Shown here: in pieces, positions 48,973-50,581 of the stretch
Numbering within the stretch: position 1 is the stretch's first letter
Layout: each line of letters opens with the position of its first letter
Source of the DNA: Candidatus Pelagibacter sp.
GTDB lineage: Bacteria > Pseudomonadota > Alphaproteobacteria > Pelagibacterales > Pelagibacteraceae
Assembly: GCA_028099475.1 (NCBI GenBank)
Contig: JAOHHF010000005.1
Coordinates: forward strand, 1 to 50,581
DNA: 50,581 nucleotides
Direction of reading: 5' to 3'
Notes under the pieces: generated by a model
The model's database searches: none
Seen by the model: only the letters and a program-made list of their open reading frames with translations
Told to the model about the DNA's origin: nothing
Made by a program: the position numbers and the translations under genes

Positions 48973-49757
48973 TGTCAAATCAGTATGAAGTATTGGGGAA
49001 AGCACCAACTCCAGATGATTTAAAAAAACTATCTCCAAATGAAGTTCACCTAACAATTAAAAATTTAAATGCAGGTTATGGTAAAATGGAAATTTTACAT
49101 AATTTTGATTTGTTTGTTAACAAGGCGCAGTCCCTATGTTTGATTGGACCAAATGGTGCGGGCAAATCTACAATACTTCATTCGATATATGGTTTTACAA
49201 ATATTTTTTCAGGTCAAATAGAAATAGATGGAAAAGAAATTACCAATTTATCACCAGCTGAAAAATTAAAGTCAGTAGGGGTAGCTTATATTCTTCAAGA
49301 TAATTCTGTATTTCCAGATATGACAGTTGAAGAAAATTTATTAATGGGTGGGTACATTAAAGACAAAACTGATGAGTCTTATGAAGAGGCAGAAAAGATT
49401 TTTGAAAAGTATGAAAGATTAAGAAACCGAAGAAATCAACCAGCAAAAGTTTTATCTGGTGGTGAAAGAAGATTGTTAGAAATATCAAGAGCTCTAGTAA
49501 TGAAGCCATCAGTATTATTAGTTGATGAACCATCAATTGGTTTAGAACCTAGATACATTGACATGGTTTTTGAAATTCTAAAAGATCTTCAACAAAATGA
49601 AAAAAAAACAATTATTCTTGTAGAGCAAAATGCTAAAAAAGGTTTAGAATTTGCTGATATAGGTTACGTTTTAGTTTCAGGCCAAACAGCTATTGCTGGA
49701 AAAGGTGATGAATTATTAAGTAATCCCGATGTCGGTAGACTATTCCTTGGCGGCTAA
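48972..49757 (+). CDS. livF: branched-chain amino acid ABC transporter ATPase LivF
   Basis: A 261-residue ABC ATPase with an N-terminal extension of about 25 residues before the core. Walker A GPNGAGKST, GVAYILQDNSVFPDMTVEENL, signature LSGGERRLLEISRAL, Walker B VLLVDEPSIGLEP and switch VEQNAKKGLEFAD are seen; the NSVFPDMTVEENLLMG portion is typical of LivF. It overlaps livG by one base (TAATG) and the azlC start by one base. Confidence 0.95.
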   Translation: MSNQYEVLGKAPTPDDLKKLSPNEVHLTIKNLNAGYGKMEILHNFDLFVNKAQSLCLIGPNGAGKSTILHSIYGFTNIFSGQIEIDGKEITNLSPAEKLKSVGVAYILQDNSVFPDMTVEENLLMGGYIKDKTDESYEEAEKIFEKYERLRNRRNQPAKVLSGGERRLLEISRALVMKPSVLLVDEPSIGLEPRYIDMVFEILKDLQQNEKKTIILVEQNAKKGLEFADIGYVLVSGQTAIAGKGDELLSNPDVGRLFLGG

Positions 49758-50461
49758 TGATTAATAAAGAATTTTTCTTTAAAGGGTTTAAATCTATTTT
49801 AGCTTTTGATAGTCCTGCGATAGCACTTGGTTGTTGTTTTGTAGCAATTGGAGCTCTTCTTAAAAATTTAGGATTTAATATTCAAGAAAGTATTTTTTCT
49901 ACAATGTTAACGTACGCTTTGCCTGGATCGTTGGTAATGGCCGAGTCATTGTTGGTTGGGGCATCTTTATTGAATATATTTTTAGCTGTTTGGTTTGTTA
50001 ATGCTCGATTATACCCAATGACTGTTTCTTTATTCCCATTAATGATGCACAAAAGCCAACCAAAATGGAAATATTATTTCTCCTGTCATTTTATTGCAGT
50101 GTCAGCTTGGTTGATAATGAAAAGTAATTACAAAAATATTGAAAAAAAACATAGAATTGATTTCTGGATTGGTATTGGTTCAGCAACATGGACCACTGCT
50201 GTAATTGGTACATTTATTGGATTCTATGCATCTGATTATTTAGATAAAAATATAATGATCGGTTTAGCTATTTTAAATCCAATTTATTTTTTATGTATGA
50301 TGGTAGGTGCAATGAAGACCATCCAAATATCAGCTTCAGTTATACTAGGCTTGTTGCTGGGACCAATATTTTATTTTCTATCCCCAGAGTGGTCAATTTT
50401 ACTTGGTGGACTGGTGGGTGGGACTGTTGCATATTTTGTAGGAGAGTTAAGTGTCAATTAG
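49757..50461 (+). CDS. azlC: AzlC-family branched-chain amino acid exporter subunit
   Basis: A 234-residue membrane protein with about six helices. The start FKGFKSILAFDSPAIALGCCFVAIGALLK (in parts) and LPGSLVMAESLLVGASLLNIFLAVWFVNARLYPM are characteristic of AzlC, where the VNxRxxPM-type segment is conserved. AzlC with AzlD exports branched-chain amino acids or analogues. It directly continues the livHMGF operon with a one-base overlap. The azlD-like gene begins inside its 3' end. Confidence 0.88.
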   Translation: MINKEFFFKGFKSILAFDSPAIALGCCFVAIGALLKNLGFNIQESIFSTMLTYALPGSLVMAESLLVGASLLNIFLAVWFVNARLYPMTVSLFPLMMHKSQPKWKYYFSCHFIAVSAWLIMKSNYKNIEKKHRIDFWIGIGSATWTTAVIGTFIGFYASDYLDKNIMIGLAILNPIYFLCMMVGAMKTIQISASVILGLLLGPIFYFLSPEWSILLGGLVGGTVAYFVGELSVN

Positions 50462-50581
50462 TATAGTTCTTGCAATCTTAGTAACTTCATTAGCAACTTT
50501 TTCCTCTAGATTTTTAGGAGTAGTTTCTTCAGTAGGAATAAAAGAAACATCAAAATTATTTAGATGGTTTAATTGTTTAGC
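50451..50581 (+). CDS. azlD: AzlD-family protein, 5' part (truncated by window end)
   Basis: From GTG at 50451 an open frame runs to the window end, giving about 43 residues with SISIVLAILVTSLATFSSR and FLGVVSSVGIKET, a membrane helix followed by an arginine-bearing loop as in AzlD (usually TxxxRxxP). It overlaps the azlC stop by 11 bases. AzlD is the small partner of AzlC. The truncation makes the call dependent on context. Confidence 0.7.
   Translation, partial: MSISIVLAILVTSLATFSSRFLGVVSSVGIKETSKLFRWFNCL

Overview
The window looks like a piece of a streamlined marine alphaproteobacterial chromosome, most likely SAR11 (Pelagibacterales, 'Candidatus Pelagibacter'-like). The DNA is very AT-rich, coding density is extreme (most neighbours overlap by 1-20 bases or are separated by a few), lysine/asparagine/isoleucine codons are abundant, thyX is present, and the tmRNA gene has the circularly permuted, two-piece layout typical of alphaproteobacteria. 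No mobile element, CRISPR array, prophage or clear horizontally acquired island was seen. Assignment to SAR11 is inference from these traits, not from a database search.

Layout: (1) 1-7281, plus strand: the 3' part of tilS, then ftsH, folP, glmM, thiD, purA. (2) 7278-9193, minus: rpoH and an rluD-type pseudouridine synthase. (3) A tRNA-Arg(UCG) at 9217, then sua5-type tRNA threonylcarbamoylation gene (minus). (4) 10319-13337: xseB-ispA-dxs isoprenoid operon. (5) aroC (minus), pdxH (plus), long-chain polyprenyl diphosphate synthase (minus). (6) 16212-22616: small S49 peptidase, glyQ, glyS, ppdK. (7) 22636-22893, minus: permuted ssrA, hidden between ppdK and thyX. (8) thyX and mrp, convergent. 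(9) 24740-29232: hflK-hflC-DUF2065-degP-miaA. (10) 29281-34316: ilvB-ilvN-ilvC-leuA. (11) 34318-39746: mreB-mreC-mreD-mrdA-rodA cell-shape cluster. (12) 39813-43614: a small catabolic/transport group (DAO-type oxidoreductase, EamA transporter, D-2-hydroxyacid dehydrogenase), msrB and a membrane protein. (13) grxC and a DUF2805-type protein on minus, LysE-family exporter on plus. (14) 44984-end: livK, terminator, livH-livM-livG-livF, azlC, and the beginning of azlD.

The genes form several functional themes. Protein quality control is heavily represented: FtsH, its modulators HflK/HflC, the heat-shock sigma factor RpoH (an FtsH substrate in E. coli), periplasmic DegP, an S49 peptidase and tmRNA. 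Branched-chain amino acids are the second theme: biosynthesis (ilvBNC, leuA), high-affinity uptake of the Liv type, and AzlCD export. Translation/tRNA functions (TilS, Sua5, MiaA, GlyQS, tRNA-Arg, RluD-type enzyme) and envelope construction (GlmM, polyprenyl synthase, MreBCD/PBP2/RodA) fill most of the rest.

The most notable observation is the minus-strand two-piece tmRNA, with a readable ANESYALAA tag, a G-U wobble at the third acceptor pair, a discriminator-CCA end facing an 11-nt intervening segment, and a plausible promoter just upstream of thyX. An open reading frame extends thyX upstream across it, so automatic calls of the thyX start would be wrong. I found no convincing new multi-gene system; other leads are structured intergenic segments (before leuA and before the LysE-family gene), a strong terminator separating livK from the rest of the liv operon, and convergent genes whose ends overlap.
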